This document shows, piece after piece, positions 35,618-50,600 of a stretch of DNA of 64,000 nt. The DNA lies in NCBI RefSeq assembly GCF_910592395.1, contig NC_088321.1, positions 4,094,001-4,158,000 of the forward strand. The letters are read 5' to 3'. The position numbers and the translations under genes were made by a program. Source of the DNA: Lineus longissimus (lineage: Eukaryota; Nemertea; Pilidiophora; Heteronemertea; Lineidae). Each line of letters opens with the position of its first letter. Position 1 is the first letter of the stretch. The notes beneath the pieces were generated by a model. The model searched no databases, had not been told where the DNA came from, and saw only the letters and a program-made list of their open reading frames with translations.

Positions 35618-38600
35618 CTGGAAGGTGAATGAAAATAATTTAACTCCTTCAGTGCCAAGGATTTGAGCATTTTCATCACCGAAATCTCACAAAAATAATT
35701 GTGATACACTCATCGAAATTCTTCAAAACCTTCGTCGTCACCCCTAGTTTCCATAAAACAACAATGATAAGTGGGGGCATATTGGGATTATGCACTAAAA
35801 AGTGGGAGTGGTAATTTTTGGCCTATTTCCACCATTTTTTACCTAAAATGAGGGCTGGCAGACCCCATCTCACTCTCGCAGTTGAACAATCTATTCAATT
35901 AGGACACCCCAGACCAGAGAAACCATATGAAACACATTTGAGTAGCTGGGGACATCTGGTGTTGTTGTGAGGAACTAAAATATCTGTACCTAGTTTCAGC
36001 AAATAGCATCCCGCGAAGTTACTATTTATATCTCACAAGGTCATTCGCATAAGATATTGATGGCGTTTTAGTCACGTGACAGTCGGACATCGACACTTAT
36101 TTCAACGCATTTGAGCTTATTTCAAAGTCAATTATCTTTGACCCTGCATTGTTTTTAGCATGAATGATACCATAGAGTCAGAGAGAGAAATATTCAGAAC
36201 AATTATGTAGTATTTCCAACACTCAGACATGTGCCATATTGAATCTAACTGCCCTAGTTAGAAAGCCTGAATCCATTACGAAACCGCATGTTTGTCCGAC
36301 ATTGCCTGTAATTCAGCGATGGGGAAATAGAGGGCAGCAGCTGCAGTGACGTCATCTTCGCGGAATGCTATTTTCCTGAACCACCAGTAAACTTGAACAG
36401 TGAACCCCTTTAAATTTCTTACCTTCATAATTTTATTGACCAAGGCGGGCAGATTCGATCCCTCGAACGTCTTCTGTAAACAAGCCATTTCATACAGAAT
36501 GCAGCCGAGTGCCCAGATGTCTGACTTACCATTGTACTCCTTGCCTTCGCACTGTAATAGAACAAAATGATAACAAAACTACCTGATCCGAGTCACCAGG
36601 TCGCACGACATGATTTTCTCCGGCCTGAAAGCTCGAGACGGCAGGTCACGTGCTTTCAGGCTGGAGAGGATCATCGAGTGCGATCTGGATGACAAGGATC
36701 AGCCACGAGTGAAGTTTTTTAAAATCATATACCACACATCGCAAAAAATATCAAGAAAATGACAATTGTAAAGGCAATTTTTTTTTCATTTTTCACCAAA
36801 CATTTCTCTTGAAGACATGACTATCTTTTGAGTTGAATGGAGAGCTCTCTATTAGCACTTTCTGATGGTACCATTAGTAAACCTATCGACATCCCCATTC
36901 TTTGGAAAACTCTCAACGAGCACTTTCTAATGGTACCATTTGACATAACCATTCACAGGAAAGCTCTCAGCGAGCCCTTTATGGTACCATTTGTAAACCT
37001 ATTGACATGACCATTCTTTGGAAAGCTTTCAATGAATACTTTTTTGCAGTACCATTTGTAAACCAGTTGACATGACCATTGATTCGAATGCTCTCAATGA
37101 GCACTTTCTGATGGTACAATTTGTTAACCTATTGAGATGACCATTCCTTGGAATGCTCTCAATGAGCACTTGCTGATGGTACCATTTCTAAACCTATTGG
37201 CATGACCATTCACTGGAAAGCTCACAATAAGCCCTTTCTTATGGTACCATTGTAAACCTATTGACATGACCATTCATTGGAAAGCTCACAATGAGCCCTT
37301 TCTTATGGTACCATTGTAAACCTACTGACATGACCATTCTTTGGAAACCTCTCCATAAGCACCTTCTGATGGTACCATTTCTAAACCTATTGACATGACC
37401 ATTCATTGGAAAGCTCACAATGAGCACTTTCTTATGGTACCATTGTAAACCTATTGACATGACCATTCATTGGAAAGCCCTCAATGAGCCCTTTCTTATG
37501 GTACCATATCTAAACCTACTGACATGACCATTCATTGGAAAGCTCTCAATGAGCACTTTCTATTTAGAGACTCACCATTTCGGGGCTGATATAATAAGGC
37601 GTTCCCATCACTGTATTCGCTCCTTTATCAGCAGTTGACATTATCTTTGAGATTCCAAAGTCGCCGACTTTAACAACGCCCTCTTTTGTCAGGAAGATGT
37701 TGGCCGTTTTCATATCCCTGGAGAAATTATCAAAATCATTTTTTTTAGTAGGAGAAGTTACTCAATAAAATGCAGACCGACACTAACGAAATCAACAACT
37801 TTCCTGAAAAGAAGGAAATAAAAGAGTGGAAATATCAATGTCTGTCCAATTTGTCCGATTATCAAAAAATGTCCGTGGTCAACTACCAGTTTACTTTTCA
37901 CCATTTACTTGCCTGAATGTCCGGAATATCATATCAAAATTTCAGATTCACAACCCCATGCAGTATTTGATGCGTCGCGGTCAAACATTGACAATTTTAC
38001 TGCTAAAAGGCTTAAAGTGATACTATGATGTGATTTTCAACTTTGCGGAAATACGTCCGTTTTTAATTGTTGATCACAAATGCGAAGCTCAAATTTTCCA
38101 TTTTTGATTAGATTTTATATTATAAAATCGCTGTTTTATTTTAATCGCGTCAGACTGGCCAACTGCCGAAGACGTTTTGAAAAACCCACACTAAGTCACG
38201 TGACCTCATGACATCACAACATGAACAAGTCAGACTGTCGAATATTTCCCTATTCGCTCTAGGAAGAAGCTATATCCGCAGTAGTTCGCGTACGCTCAGG
38301 AAAATCTACGTCTATCAATCCCTTAGGCCTAAAAGCATCTAATACAAACTGTGTGAGCTTTGGCCATGCATGCACCTGCAGCAGAGACACAAGAGCAAAA
38401 GGGCCTGGGTTTAATCCTGGGGAGAGCCCAGGATTGTATTTCAGGATGAACCGGCGTGGCTTTCGAGGAACGTAAATTCCTGGTTCTTCACAGTCCATCG
38501 AATGAGATGTTAAACCAAGGTTCCTTGTATCTGATGTCTATGCCAGGGCAGGTTAAATACCCCACCAAGTGAGAAACATGAGTAGCTTGCGTGGACTCTA

Positions 38601-41600
38601 CCTGTGGCCGAAGTCGATTCACTAGACAAATAACTCAATTGGTGCATAACCATAGTGGCACACATAAACGCTCATCCTGCCTCGGAGGAGGAATACTCCC
38701 TGTAGAAAATCACCTGCAAGGGCAGAGTGAATGCTGAAGAGGAAGAAGAAGGGACAACACTCGACCGCCGATAGGGAGATCGGTGTTTTTCTGGTGTATT
38801 ACGCTGGCAAAAATGCCCAGTTAGGTGGCACTGTCTTAACCTTGTTGGTCCGACACATTCAAAACAGTCAGGGAGGACACTAAATGTGGCCCACCACGGC
38901 AAAATGGGTCGCATGTCTCACAGAAGATGAGCCTAAAATGACACCAGGACATAAGAGTCACGTCCACTACATAAAACGCCAGTGTTGGTACGGAGTTTTT
39001 GCGCTTACACCTGTTAATTTTCCCCTGGAAAACGCCAGTGCTAGAAAACGCCGGTGTTTTCTTGTCACGACGATGGATTCAGGGCTAAATGGGGGCTAAT
39101 TTAAGCACGGCGTTTTATGTAGTGTAATCACAAAAACGCCGGCGTTAGTAAGTTTCTACACTCGGCGACAGGCGGCGTGGTTACCACTGCGCATTTTGTG
39201 TCGGTCAATCGCGACTCCAACAATAACAAAAAATCGGAGAGTTCTACAGGAATTTCATATAGACCATGCCATCTGTCGCCGTGTTCAATAACTGCTTCCA
39301 TGTAGTGGAAGTCCTCACCGTGTCTTCTCCGGGCTTTTTCTGGTTCGGAGTATCCCCGGGGTTTAAAAACGCCGGGGTTTTCCATGTTGTGGACGTACTA
39401 CTATTATAGAAGAAATCGATTTCACATAAGGCAGACAATAGTGAAATGAACAACCAGTCCGTCTCAACCTGTCAAGCTCGAAGCGACATGCGACTCATTT
39501 TGCTGTGGTGGGCCACAAATACTAAAATAGATCACAGATACACTGGCAAAATTTGGCGAGTAAAATTTATATAAATTTTATATAAAATTCGACTTCTCTA
39601 AATTTTATATATAGAAAACTTTGCAGAGACTACCTGTGTAGTATGTTATGTTCGTGAATGTGACGAATGGCTGCCACCATCTGTTGGAAGATTTCTAGTA
39701 TTTCCTTCTCGTCCAGTGGAGCGTCCCTATGAGAGAGGTATTGAGCTAGCGTCCTGGAAAAAGGAATCGAGGAAAATAAAAAATTGCAACTTTTTACATG
39801 AGCATAGCGCTTTATAATGCAGAACAGCCTCAAAGCACTTTATATTATCTACAGAACATAGATATATTAATGATAATGATATTAATCATGAGACTTATAT
39901 AGCGCTAAATCTAACTGGTTTCAGTCGCTCAAAGCGCTTCACATTATTATCCCTAACAGTCTCAGAGCACTTTATATTTTTTACAGAACATAGAGAATAA
40001 TAATGATAATAATCATGAGACTTATATAGCGCTTAATCTAACTGGTTTCAGTCGCTCAAAGCGCTTCACATTATTATCCCTAACAGTCTCAGAGCACTTT
40101 ATATTTTTTACAGAACATAGAGAATAATAATGATAATAATCATGAGACTTATATAGCGCTTAATCTAACTGGTTTCAGTCGCTCAAAGCGCTTCACATTA
40201 TTACCCCTAGCTATCGGCCTGAACATTTTTGTTTCAAGCTCGACTCTCTGGGAGTATCACAGGTCCGAGCTGCAGCTTTACAGCACTCTAGACTAACATT
40301 CATAGTGGGCCATCTCTGCCAGCTAGGTACCCATCTACTCCTGGGTGAAGAGAAGCAAGTGAGGTAAAGTGCCTTGCTCAAGGACACAAAGGCGAAAGAT
40401 AATCTTTAGAAAAAAATAAGTTCAGGGTTTTCATGACAAGTCAATCTGTAAACAATTTTGGAACGAGATGCGAGTTGACTTTGTCGATGATTAAAGGCCT
40501 ACGCGGTTCGTAAAAGAATTTGAATTTGTAATTGAATTTGAAAACTTTAATTGCGTAAATACATACTGAATATAAATTTCAACACTGCCGTTGTGTAGAC
40601 TGATGTACAAATACAGTGGAACCTCCCTTAGCGGACACCTCTCTATTAAGGACAACCTCTCTATTAAGGACAACCTCTCTATTTAGGACAACCTCTCTAT
40701 TAAGGACAACCTCTCTATTAAGGACACTAGTTCTGGTCCCAAATTGGTTGTTTCCATTCGATTTGACCTCTCTAATCGGGACACCTCTCTTTTAAGGATA
40801 ACATTTGTCAGTCCCAATGGTGTCCTTTAAAACTGATAGGTTCTACTGTGCTACTCTAAAGTGAAAAGTGAAAAGTGACTGGGCAGCCGACAGCTTGGTA
40901 ATATTGCCATTGCCATAGGACAGCACTTGTCAGTCCCATGGGTGTCCTTAATAGAGTGGTTCTACTGTAACTTACCCTCCATTTGCATACTCCATTTCAA
41001 TCATCAAGACGCCGTCTTCTATTAAGGACAACCTCTCTATTAAGGACACTAGTTTTGGTTCCAAATTGGCTGTTTCCATTGAAGTTGACCTCTCTAATCA
41101 GGACACCTCTTTATTAAGGACAGCTCTTGTCAGTCCCATGGGTGTCCTCAATAGAGTGGTTCTACAGTAACTTACCCTCCATTTGCATACTCCATTTCAA
41201 TCATCAGGACGCCGTCTTCTTCAAAACTATCGTAATAACTGATGATGTTCGGGTGGTCTAAGACGGCGAGAACTTTCACCTGAAAAGACGAGATCGTGTC
41301 AAAAATCAGACGACTTGCCTGAAGTATCTGAAAATACAGGTAAGTACAGTAGAACCTCCCTTAGCGGACACCTCTCTATAAAGGACACCCTCTCTATTAT
41401 ATCAGAAATTGCACGACTTGTCTAAAGTACAGTAGAACCTCTCTATTGAGGACATCCTCTCTATTATATCAGAAATTGCACACCTTGCCTAAAGTACAGT
41501 AGAACCTCTCTATTGAGGACACCTCTCCACAAAGGACACCCTCTCTATTATATCAGAAATTGCACACCTTGCCTAAAGTACAGTAGAACCTCGCTATTGA

Positions 41601-44600
41601 GGACACCCTCGGGACTGACAAGTGCTGTCCTTATTAGAGAGCTGTCCTGATTAGAGAGGTCAAATTGAATGCTCACAACCAATTCTCGACCAAAAGTAGT
41701 GTCCTATATAGAGAGGTTGTCCTTAATGGAGAGGTGTCCGCTAAGCAAGGTTCCACTGTATGTGAAAATAAGTAACAAAATGGTTTAAATGAAATAAGCA
41801 CAAATTTGACATTTTTCAATATTTGGCTGAAAATGGGTCTTTTTCACACTTTGTCCAATTCTCACAAAGTAAGTAAAATATTGAGGTGAGAGCCAAGCGT
41901 CAACTAGGACTCTATCAGATCTATTATAAACAATATTGGGTAATGTTTTCATGTAAGTAGGAGGAAACCTACGATATTGAAGAAGACACTCTGTTTCTGA
42001 GTGTACCCGTACGGAATGGTAATTGAACCTGGGACGTCAGAGGTGACAGGCGCTGTTGTTTCCACTGCGCCACTCTGACGGCCGCAGCAAAGTGAGTAGT
42101 TTTAGATATTTTTGACTTAAAGGTGTACGCCGTTCGTAATTACTGGTGGTCTAAGAAAATAGAAATGCAGTGATACACAATGCCGGAGTGCCGTTATTAT
42201 GCATGCAAATTTGTTGAAACTTGGTATTTATAGTATTTGTATATCAGTCTATGCAATGGCAATGCAGAAATTTTCAATAAGCCCACATTGACGCAACTGG
42301 AAATTTTCAAATTCATATTCAAATTTCACTTTTTTTACAAACCTACGTAGGCCTTTAATAATAATATTTTGTTCAACATGTTCAATTGCTGAATTTTCCG
42401 CATGAAATCTCCAGCGCCATTTTTTTCATGAAATAGACAGAAGACAACAACGCCGGGGATATCACTGTACATTTCTTTACGACTCTCACCTCGTTAAGAG
42501 CAAGTTGTCTCTCTGCTGCATTCAAGTCGTGCATGTTGATTTCTTTGAGTATGACCAGGGAGTCGTCGTCACGTTTCCGGTAGAGGACGGCCGCACCATA
42601 TGCCCCTAGAAGAAATTAACAGTTAATAATAACTAAACGTATTTATAGTGCCAAAATCTACCTGAAGTGATCAATGACACTTTACAATTACTTACTTACT
42701 TACTTTTTTGTACAATAAGTTAATAGAATAAGTCTAATGCCTGTAGCGATGAAAGAGGAAGGTTTTAAAGGGAAGCTATGGGAATGATTCCCCATTCGAC
42801 CAACAGTTACATGAAAGAGGAAGGTTTTAAAGGGAAGCTATGCGAATGATTCCCCATTCGACCAACAGTTACATGAAAGAGGAAGGTTTTAAAGGGAAGC
42901 TATGGAAGGTTTTAAAGGGAAGCTATGGGAATGATTCCCCATTCGACCAACAGTTACATGAAAGAGGAAGGTTTTAAAGGGAAGCTATGGAAGGTTTTAA
43001 AGGGAAGCTATGGGAATGATTCCCCATTCGACCAACAGTTACATGAAAGAGGAAGGTTTTAAAGGGAAGCTATGGAAGGTTTTAAAGGGAAGATATGGGA
43101 ATGATTCCCCATTCGACCAACAGTTACATGAAAGAGGAAGGTTTTAAAGGGAAGCTATGGGAATGATTCCCTATTCGACCAACAGTTACATGAAAGAGGA
43201 AGGTTTTAAAGGGAAGCTATGGGAATGATTCCCTATTCGACCAACAGTTACATGAAAGAGGAAGGTTTTAAAGGGAAGCTATGGGAATGATTCCCTATTC
43301 GACCAACAGTTACATGAAAGAGGAAGGTTTTAAAGGGAAGCTATGGGAATGATTCCCCATTCGACCAACAGCTACAACCTTAACATCTACGTAAACTGCG
43401 TATTCTTAAAAACAACTGTGGCTCTTGGTTTTATAAATAAACAAACATTAATGAGTGAAATGGATGATTTTAATTGCTTATTTTTGAATCAAGTATGCCG
43501 CCATCTTGGTGGATTTTAATCTGCTCTCTCCTCCATACGGAGAGCCAATGACGTCATTCATGCAGCCATTGTGACAATCAGCTGTTCGAACAATGGCGAA
43601 TGCTTGGAATGACAGATGACAGTTCTTCGATTTCTTCGGGTTCTTCGTCGACGTCCGGTGATGAATCCTTCGATTACAACCGTGCATCAGCAGAAGAACG
43701 AGCAGGTCTAGTTCCCTATGCGTTTGAGCCAAGGACCGGGGTAGAAAAAGGTCTGGAAACTTAGTGGAAACGAGTAGTACTCGCCTTGATGAAAAAACCC
43801 CACTGCATCCATGACGTCATTCGCCCGGGAGATTTGAACAAACATGGCAACCCCCGCAAACTGCTTATCAAATGCAATTTTCTGCACTATCTAGGAATAT
43901 TCATCACATCCTTGGTGTAGAGTATTTGTTTGTCATGTAACTTGGTATGTATTTGTTAAAAAAAATATTATTTTGCTGCATCAATTTATTCCCATAGCTT
44001 CCCTTTAAGGCTGTTCTTGAAGACCGGGATGCTGTCATTTTCCCGTATAGGACGCGGACGGCCATTCCAAAGTTTTGGAGCAGTGCAAGAAAAAGCCCGG
44101 CTCCAAAATTAACCGACCTGCTTCTTGGTCGCGACAGCAGTAGGCCACTTGCAGAACGAAGTTGCCGCCTCGGCTGATAAAAAAAAAATCAATGAAGGAG
44201 CTAAAATAATCAGGGCCAGAGTTGTTGAGACACTCGAAAACAAGCAAAAGCACCTTAACCCTTTAACTGCCGAATATATTTTTCATAATTTTCAAACTTT
44301 CCAATGACCTGTTTTGAAAAGACTGCAGCTTGAAACGGAGAAGAGTTCCATTCCTCGAAACCGCCATCGACACGATCACCTGCACGCCATCTATCAGTAG
44401 GTGGGAAAACTGCGTAGTTTTTGTTGAGGCAGGTGTTAAGAATTTCCTAACAAGGCCGATGTTTTTATTATTAATTAATGAGGGTCTGTCGGATGAGACA
44501 AAAAGTTGTACCTGAGTGTCTTAGCCAGGACAAGTAAAAGATCCCACATACATGTAGGTGGACAGTAGCATACAGTAGTCTAGTCAAGCTAGCTCATTTT

Positions 44601-47600
44601 GGACCTTAACCGGAAACAAATTGCAACAGAAATTATTCCACTGGCACTGCCATTCATTCAGGGAATGAATAATTATTAAAAGAGTTATGTCGCAATGTGG
44701 CAGAATGTATGGTGATCGCACTGATGACCGCAATGTGGCAGAATGTATGGTGATCACACTGATGACGACCTAGGTCGCAATGTGGCAGAATGTATAGTGA
44801 TCGCACTCATGACGACCTAGGTTGCGATGTGGCAGAATGTATGGTGATCGCACTGATGACGACCTAGGTTGCGATGTGGCAGAATGTTTGGTGATCGCAC
44901 TGATGATGATCTCGGTCGCAATGTGGCAGAATGTATGGTGGTCGCACTGATGATGACCTAGGTCACAATGTGGTTGAAAGTATGGTAAGTCAAGTAATGG
45001 GTAATTGAAAGCCATGGCTTCCAAAACTCAAAGATGCTTGATTGAACTCGGGGAGCTAGAATCTTCACAAATACACACCCAACAAATGATATTGCAACTC
45101 TGTGACCAATTAATATACTTTCAGTTTTGAAGTATCCAGTTGTGCAGTGAGTGACCGGCGTATTAAGAGCCTGATTTACCCACCTTTCCCAACGGTTCTG
45201 ATCTTCTCAAAGCCGGCCATTGACTGCTGGTAATGTCCGCTCCATCCACGGAGACACTCAAGACGGAAGTAGAGCTCCCCAACCGTACTGGAAAAAAGTC
45301 CATAAGATTTAGTTCCGTGGATTTTTAGAATTACACCAAGCAGGTTGTCCGTAATAGAGAGGTGTCCACTAAGAGAGGTTCTACTGCAGTAGAATCTCTC
45401 TATTAAGGACACCCTAAGGACTGACAAGTGCTGATCTTAATAGAGAGGTGTCCTGGTTAGAGAGGTCAAATTGAATGGCAACAACCAATTTGGGACCAAA
45501 ACTAGTGTCCTTAATAGAGAGGTTGTCCTTAATAGAGAGGCATCACTAAGGGAGGTTCTACTATATGCTTAAATTTACCATTCATGTTCTCACCTTTTTG
45601 AGGACGGGTCTTTGACCAGCTCTGCTCCGACAATGTCTCGAGACAAACCAACCGACACCTGAGGAAGAAAAGTCGACAATGAAGACCTGAAAAACCCGAC
45701 ATTTTTTTCAGACATTACGTTATTCAGCCCCTGACCTCGCAGTTAATAATAAAATTCAGGGGTCATACTAAATAGCGTCCACCAGGTTTAAAAGCATATG
45801 TGACCCGTTCCAGCAAAACCAGTCGCATGTCGCTCTGAGCTTGGCAGGTTGAAACAGACTGTTTGTTCATTTCACGATTGTCTGCCTTTTGTGAAATCTG
45901 ACGACATCAATTTCTTCTATTATCTCCTGGTGTCATCTAGGCTCATCTTATGTGCGACATGCGACTGGTTTTGCTAGAACAGGTCACATATTTAAAGCCA
46001 TCAAGATAAAATCTAATATTCATAAACGAAATAAGCAGGACATTTTCTGATCGTTTCATGACATTTGTGTGCTAGATTAACGAGTTGTTGCCTAAAATGT
46101 ACCAGTGTCCATTGGTCACCCAGTCGGTGGCCTTGTTGGATTTGACTTGGAGGAAATGATAGGGCTTCCCAATACTACAGGGGCTTTGTGATTTTAGACA
46201 ACATCTCCCTTATTCTACACCCAAATGTCATGAAATTTTCAGGAAATGTGTTCTATGGTGTACTTATAGTTATACCATTTATGGCTTCTAAATTTTATTT
46301 TGATGACTTGATACCCAACTTTAAACCTGGTGGACGCTGTTTAGGATGACCGGAATTCAGGCCTAGCCCAATACATGGTCTATTGTCTTTAAACAAAGTC
46401 CGTTTGGACCTTGGCCTAAATTCCCATTGTTCTATTGACTTATCAAAGGGTTTAAAGGACAAATCATGATCACATAGACCCCAAGAAACAGCTTTCATGG
46501 AGGTTGATACGCTTAAACACGAAAATGCAAATAAAGGTATATGGGGACCCTCACCCCCTTATTTGGGGGTAGGGGATGTTCATTGCCCCGTTTACAGTAG
46601 TGAACTTCCGGTAATTGAAACACAGTGGAACATCTCTAAGCGGACACCTCTGTAATTAGGACACCCTCTCTAAGACACTGATTTTGGTCCCAAATTGGTC
46701 ATTTTCACCTCTGTTATCAGGTCACTTCTCTATACTTCCTGAGTCATCTTCGTCCCTAGTGCTGGGACATAAGGCCTTCACCTCTCTATAAAGCACATCG
46801 ACTCTCAGCCCCAAGGGTGTCCTTAACCTCCTGAATCCCGGTACCGACCAGTCGGTCATTTTGAAATACATTTTTTTTCCAACGACCGACAGGTCGGTCT
46901 CAGTGATATTTTATTCCCTTGAGCTGAGACGCTAGTTTATTGCTTGTTTTAGCGTGTATGATGTAGAGTAGGGTCAGTTAGAGCATGCCTGGGTAGATGG
47001 CGCCTCGGTACTAGACTTTGGCGGTTGTATGCGGGTGCTATACATCGTGAAAGTCAGACACAATTTCGCAACCACGTGACCACCCTGGGATCCCGGGATT
47101 TTCAAGTTCTGGGATTCAAGAGGTTAATAGAGCGGTTCTAAAGTACCTGCATGGTTACTTACCCCCAGAAGAGCCTCCAGCTCCTTGACGATGCCCTGTC
47201 CGCCATCTTGTCCCTGAGCGGCGTTACATGCCAAGAAGTCGAGGCGGAGGTTCGCTGCCTCCTTGTTGCCATGGAGACTGAAGAGTTTGGAGAAGAAGCC
47301 ACGAATACCTGCGTGGTCAAGGACGGTATCTTTATTGAGCGGCTGTAAATTTAGAGATTCAAAATTGAACATGGAAGACGGAAGTGTAGAACCTTTTTTA
47401 GCCACATCATTTTCAATGTTGTCAGGCCAAGCTGGCTACCCAGTGGACTGGTTATCACTGGCGATGGTAGCCACTGAACCAGTTCATTGTTAAGGTCAGG
47501 TCAGTGCAGGGTTGTTGCTGAACCTTTTTTTAGCGGCATCATTTTCAATGTTGTCAGACCAAGCTGGCTACCCAGTGGACTGGTTATCACTGGCAATGGT

Positions 47601-50600
47601 AGCCACTGAACCAGTTCATTGTTAAGGTCAGGTCAGTGCAGGGTCGTTGCTGAACCTTTTTTAGCCACATCATTTTCAATGTTGTCAGACCAAGCCGGCC
47701 ACCCAGTGGACTGGTTATCACTGGCGGTGGTAGCCACTGAACCAGTTCAATGTTAAGGTCAGGTCAGTGCAGGGTTGTTGCTGAACCTTTTTTAGCCACA
47801 TCATTTTCAATGTTGTCAGACCAAGCTGGCTACCGAGTCGACTGGTTATCACTGGCGATGGTAGCCACTGAACCAGTTCACCGTTAAGGTCAGGTCAGTG
47901 CAGGGTTGTTGCTGAACCTTTTTTAGCTGCATCATTTTCAATGTTGTCAGACCAAGCTGGCTACCCAGTGGACTAGTTATCACTGGCGGTGGTAGCCACT
48001 GAACCAGTTCACCGTTAAGGTCAGGTCAGTGCAGGGTTGTTGCTGAACCTTTTTTAGCTGAATCATTTTCAATGTTGTCAGACCAAGCTGGCTACCCAGT
48101 GGACTGGTTATCACTGGCGGTGGTAGCCACTGAACCAGTTCACCGTTAAGGTCAGGTCAGTGCAGGGTTGTTGCTGAACCTTTTTTAGCTGCATCATTTT
48201 CAATGTTGTCAGACCAAGCTGGCTACCCAGTGGACTGGTTATCACTGGCGATGGTAGCCACTGAACCAGTTCACCGTTAAGGTCAGGTCAGTGCAGGGTC
48301 ATTGCTGAACCTTTTTTAGCCACATCATTCGAAATATTGCCCAAAATAAACGTGCTACCTTTTGGAATTGACAATATGCATTAGTTAGTTAAAATGAAAA
48401 ATTAATGATATCATATTGTAGGTATGATTGTTAGCTTCAAAATAAATATCACTTGTAGTACTTCATTTTCAACTTTTTTTAGCCCGGCTATTTATCATAG
48501 TAAGTAGCCCCGAATGACCTACCTTTTCCTCTTTCCCACACAACTGTATCACGCCCAACGGGCTATTTATGCTATTTATCATAGTAAGTAGCCCCGAATG
48601 ACCTACCTTTTCCTCTTTCCCACACAACTGTATCACGCCCACCGGGCTATTTATGCTATTTATCATAGTAAGTAGCCCCGAATGACCTACCTTTTCCTCT
48701 TTCCCACACAACTGTATCACGCCCACCGGGCTATTTATGCTATTTATCATAGTAAGTAGCCCCGAATAACCTACCTTTTCCTCTTTCCCACACAACTGTA
48801 TCACGCCCACCGGGCTATTTATGCTATTTATCATAGTAAGTAGCCCCGAATGACCTACCTTTTCCTCTTTCCCACACAACTGTATCACGCCCACCGGGCT
48901 ATTTATGCTATTTATCATAGTAAGTAGCCCCGAATAACCAACCTTTTCCTCTTTCCCACACAACTGTTTCACGCCCACCGGGCTATTTATGCTATTTATC
49001 ATAGTAAGTAGCCCCGAATGACCTACCTTTTCCTCTTTCCCACACAACTTTATCACGCCCACCGGGCTATTTATGCTATTTATCATAGTAAGTAGCTCCG
49101 AATGACCTACCTTTTCCTCTTTCCCACACAACTGTATCATGCCCACCGGGCTATTTATGCTATTTATCATAGTAAGTAGCTCCAAATGACCTACCTTTTC
49201 CTCTTTCCCACACAACTGTATCACGTCCACCGGGTTATTTATGCTATTTATCATAGTAAGTAGCCCCGAATAACCTACCTTTTCCTCTTTCCCACACAAC
49301 TGTATCCCGCCCACCGGGTTATTTATGCTATTTATCATAGTAAGTAGCTCCGAATAACCTACCTTTTCCTCTTTCCCACACAACTGTACGACGCCCACCG
49401 GGCTATTTATGCTATTTATCATAGTAAGTAGCCCCGAATAACCTACCTTTTCCTCTTTCCCACACAACTGTATCACGCCCAACGGGCTATTTATGCTATT
49501 TATCATAGTAAGTAGCTTCGAATGACCTACCTTTTCCTCTTTCCCACACAACTGTATCACGCCCACCGGGCTATTTATGCTATTTATCATAGTAAGTAGC
49601 CCCGAATGACCTACCTTTTCCTCTTTCCCACACAACTGTATCACGCCCACCGGGCTATTTATGCTATTTATCATAGTAAGTAGCCCCGAACGACCTACCT
49701 TTTCCTCTTTCCCACACAACTGTATCACGCCCTACGGGCTATTTATGCTATTTATCATAGTAAGTAGCTTCGAATGACCTACCTTTTCCTCTTTCCCACA
49801 CAACTGTATCACGCCCACCGGGCTATTTATGCTATTTATCATAGTAAGTAGCCCCGAATGACCTACCTTTTCCTCTTTCCCACACAACTGTATCACGCCC
49901 ACCGGGTTATTTATGCTATTTATCATAGTAAGTAGCCCCGAATAACCTACCTTTTCCTCTTTCCCACACAACTGTATCACGCCCACCGGGCTATTTATGC
50001 TATTTATCATAGTAAGTAGCCCCGAATGACCTACCTTTTCCTCTTTCCCACACAACTGTATCACGCCCATCAGGCTATTTATGCTATTTATCATAGTAAG
50101 TAGCTCCGAACGACCTACCTTTTCCTCTTTCCCACACAACTTTATCACGCCCACCGGGCTATTTATGCTATTTATCATAGTAAGTAGCCCCGAATGACCT
50201 ACCTATTCCTCTTTCCCACAGAACTGTATCACGCCCACCGGGCTATTTATGCCATTGATCATAGTAAGTAGCCCCGAATAACCTACCTTTTCCTCTTTCC
50301 CACACAACTGTATCCGACCCCACCGGGCTATTTATGCTATTTATCATAGTAAGTAGCCTCGAATGACCTACCTTTTCCTCTTTCCCACACAACTGTATCA
50401 CGCCCACCGGGCCATGGAGAACTAAGGCAACACTGTGAAACTTCTTATTGAGCAGGAATTGGCCTATTAAACCTGAAAGAGAAGGGAGCTGAGGTTAACA
50501 TGTGTTTTGAATACTTTGTACATTTTGGGGATTCTTTTTCCTGCTGTTTTGTATGACGTCATTTCCTTTGATACATCATCATGTCGCCGTCTTTGTGGTT

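Larger units (their letters stand above)
37718..39633. other. kinase intron rich in interspersed repeats
   Basis: Contains the inverted copy of the 2630-2870 repeat (37815-38030), a tRNA-derived SINE (38370-38755) and a fragment of the TGTGACC family (about 39457-39520). Sequence at 38900-39400 with ACGCCGGCGTT or ACGCCAGTG motifs mirrored several times looks like another palindromic element, without sharp ends. Confidence 0.55.

Noticed and set aside
48469-50178. Long minus-strand open frames made of 28-residue repeats, resembling a repetitive secreted protein
   Set aside because: They arise from the 84-bp minisatellite built on a real exon edge; the unit contains a strong splice donor and there is no independent start, signal peptide or promoter. 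Retained only as alternative-splicing potential.
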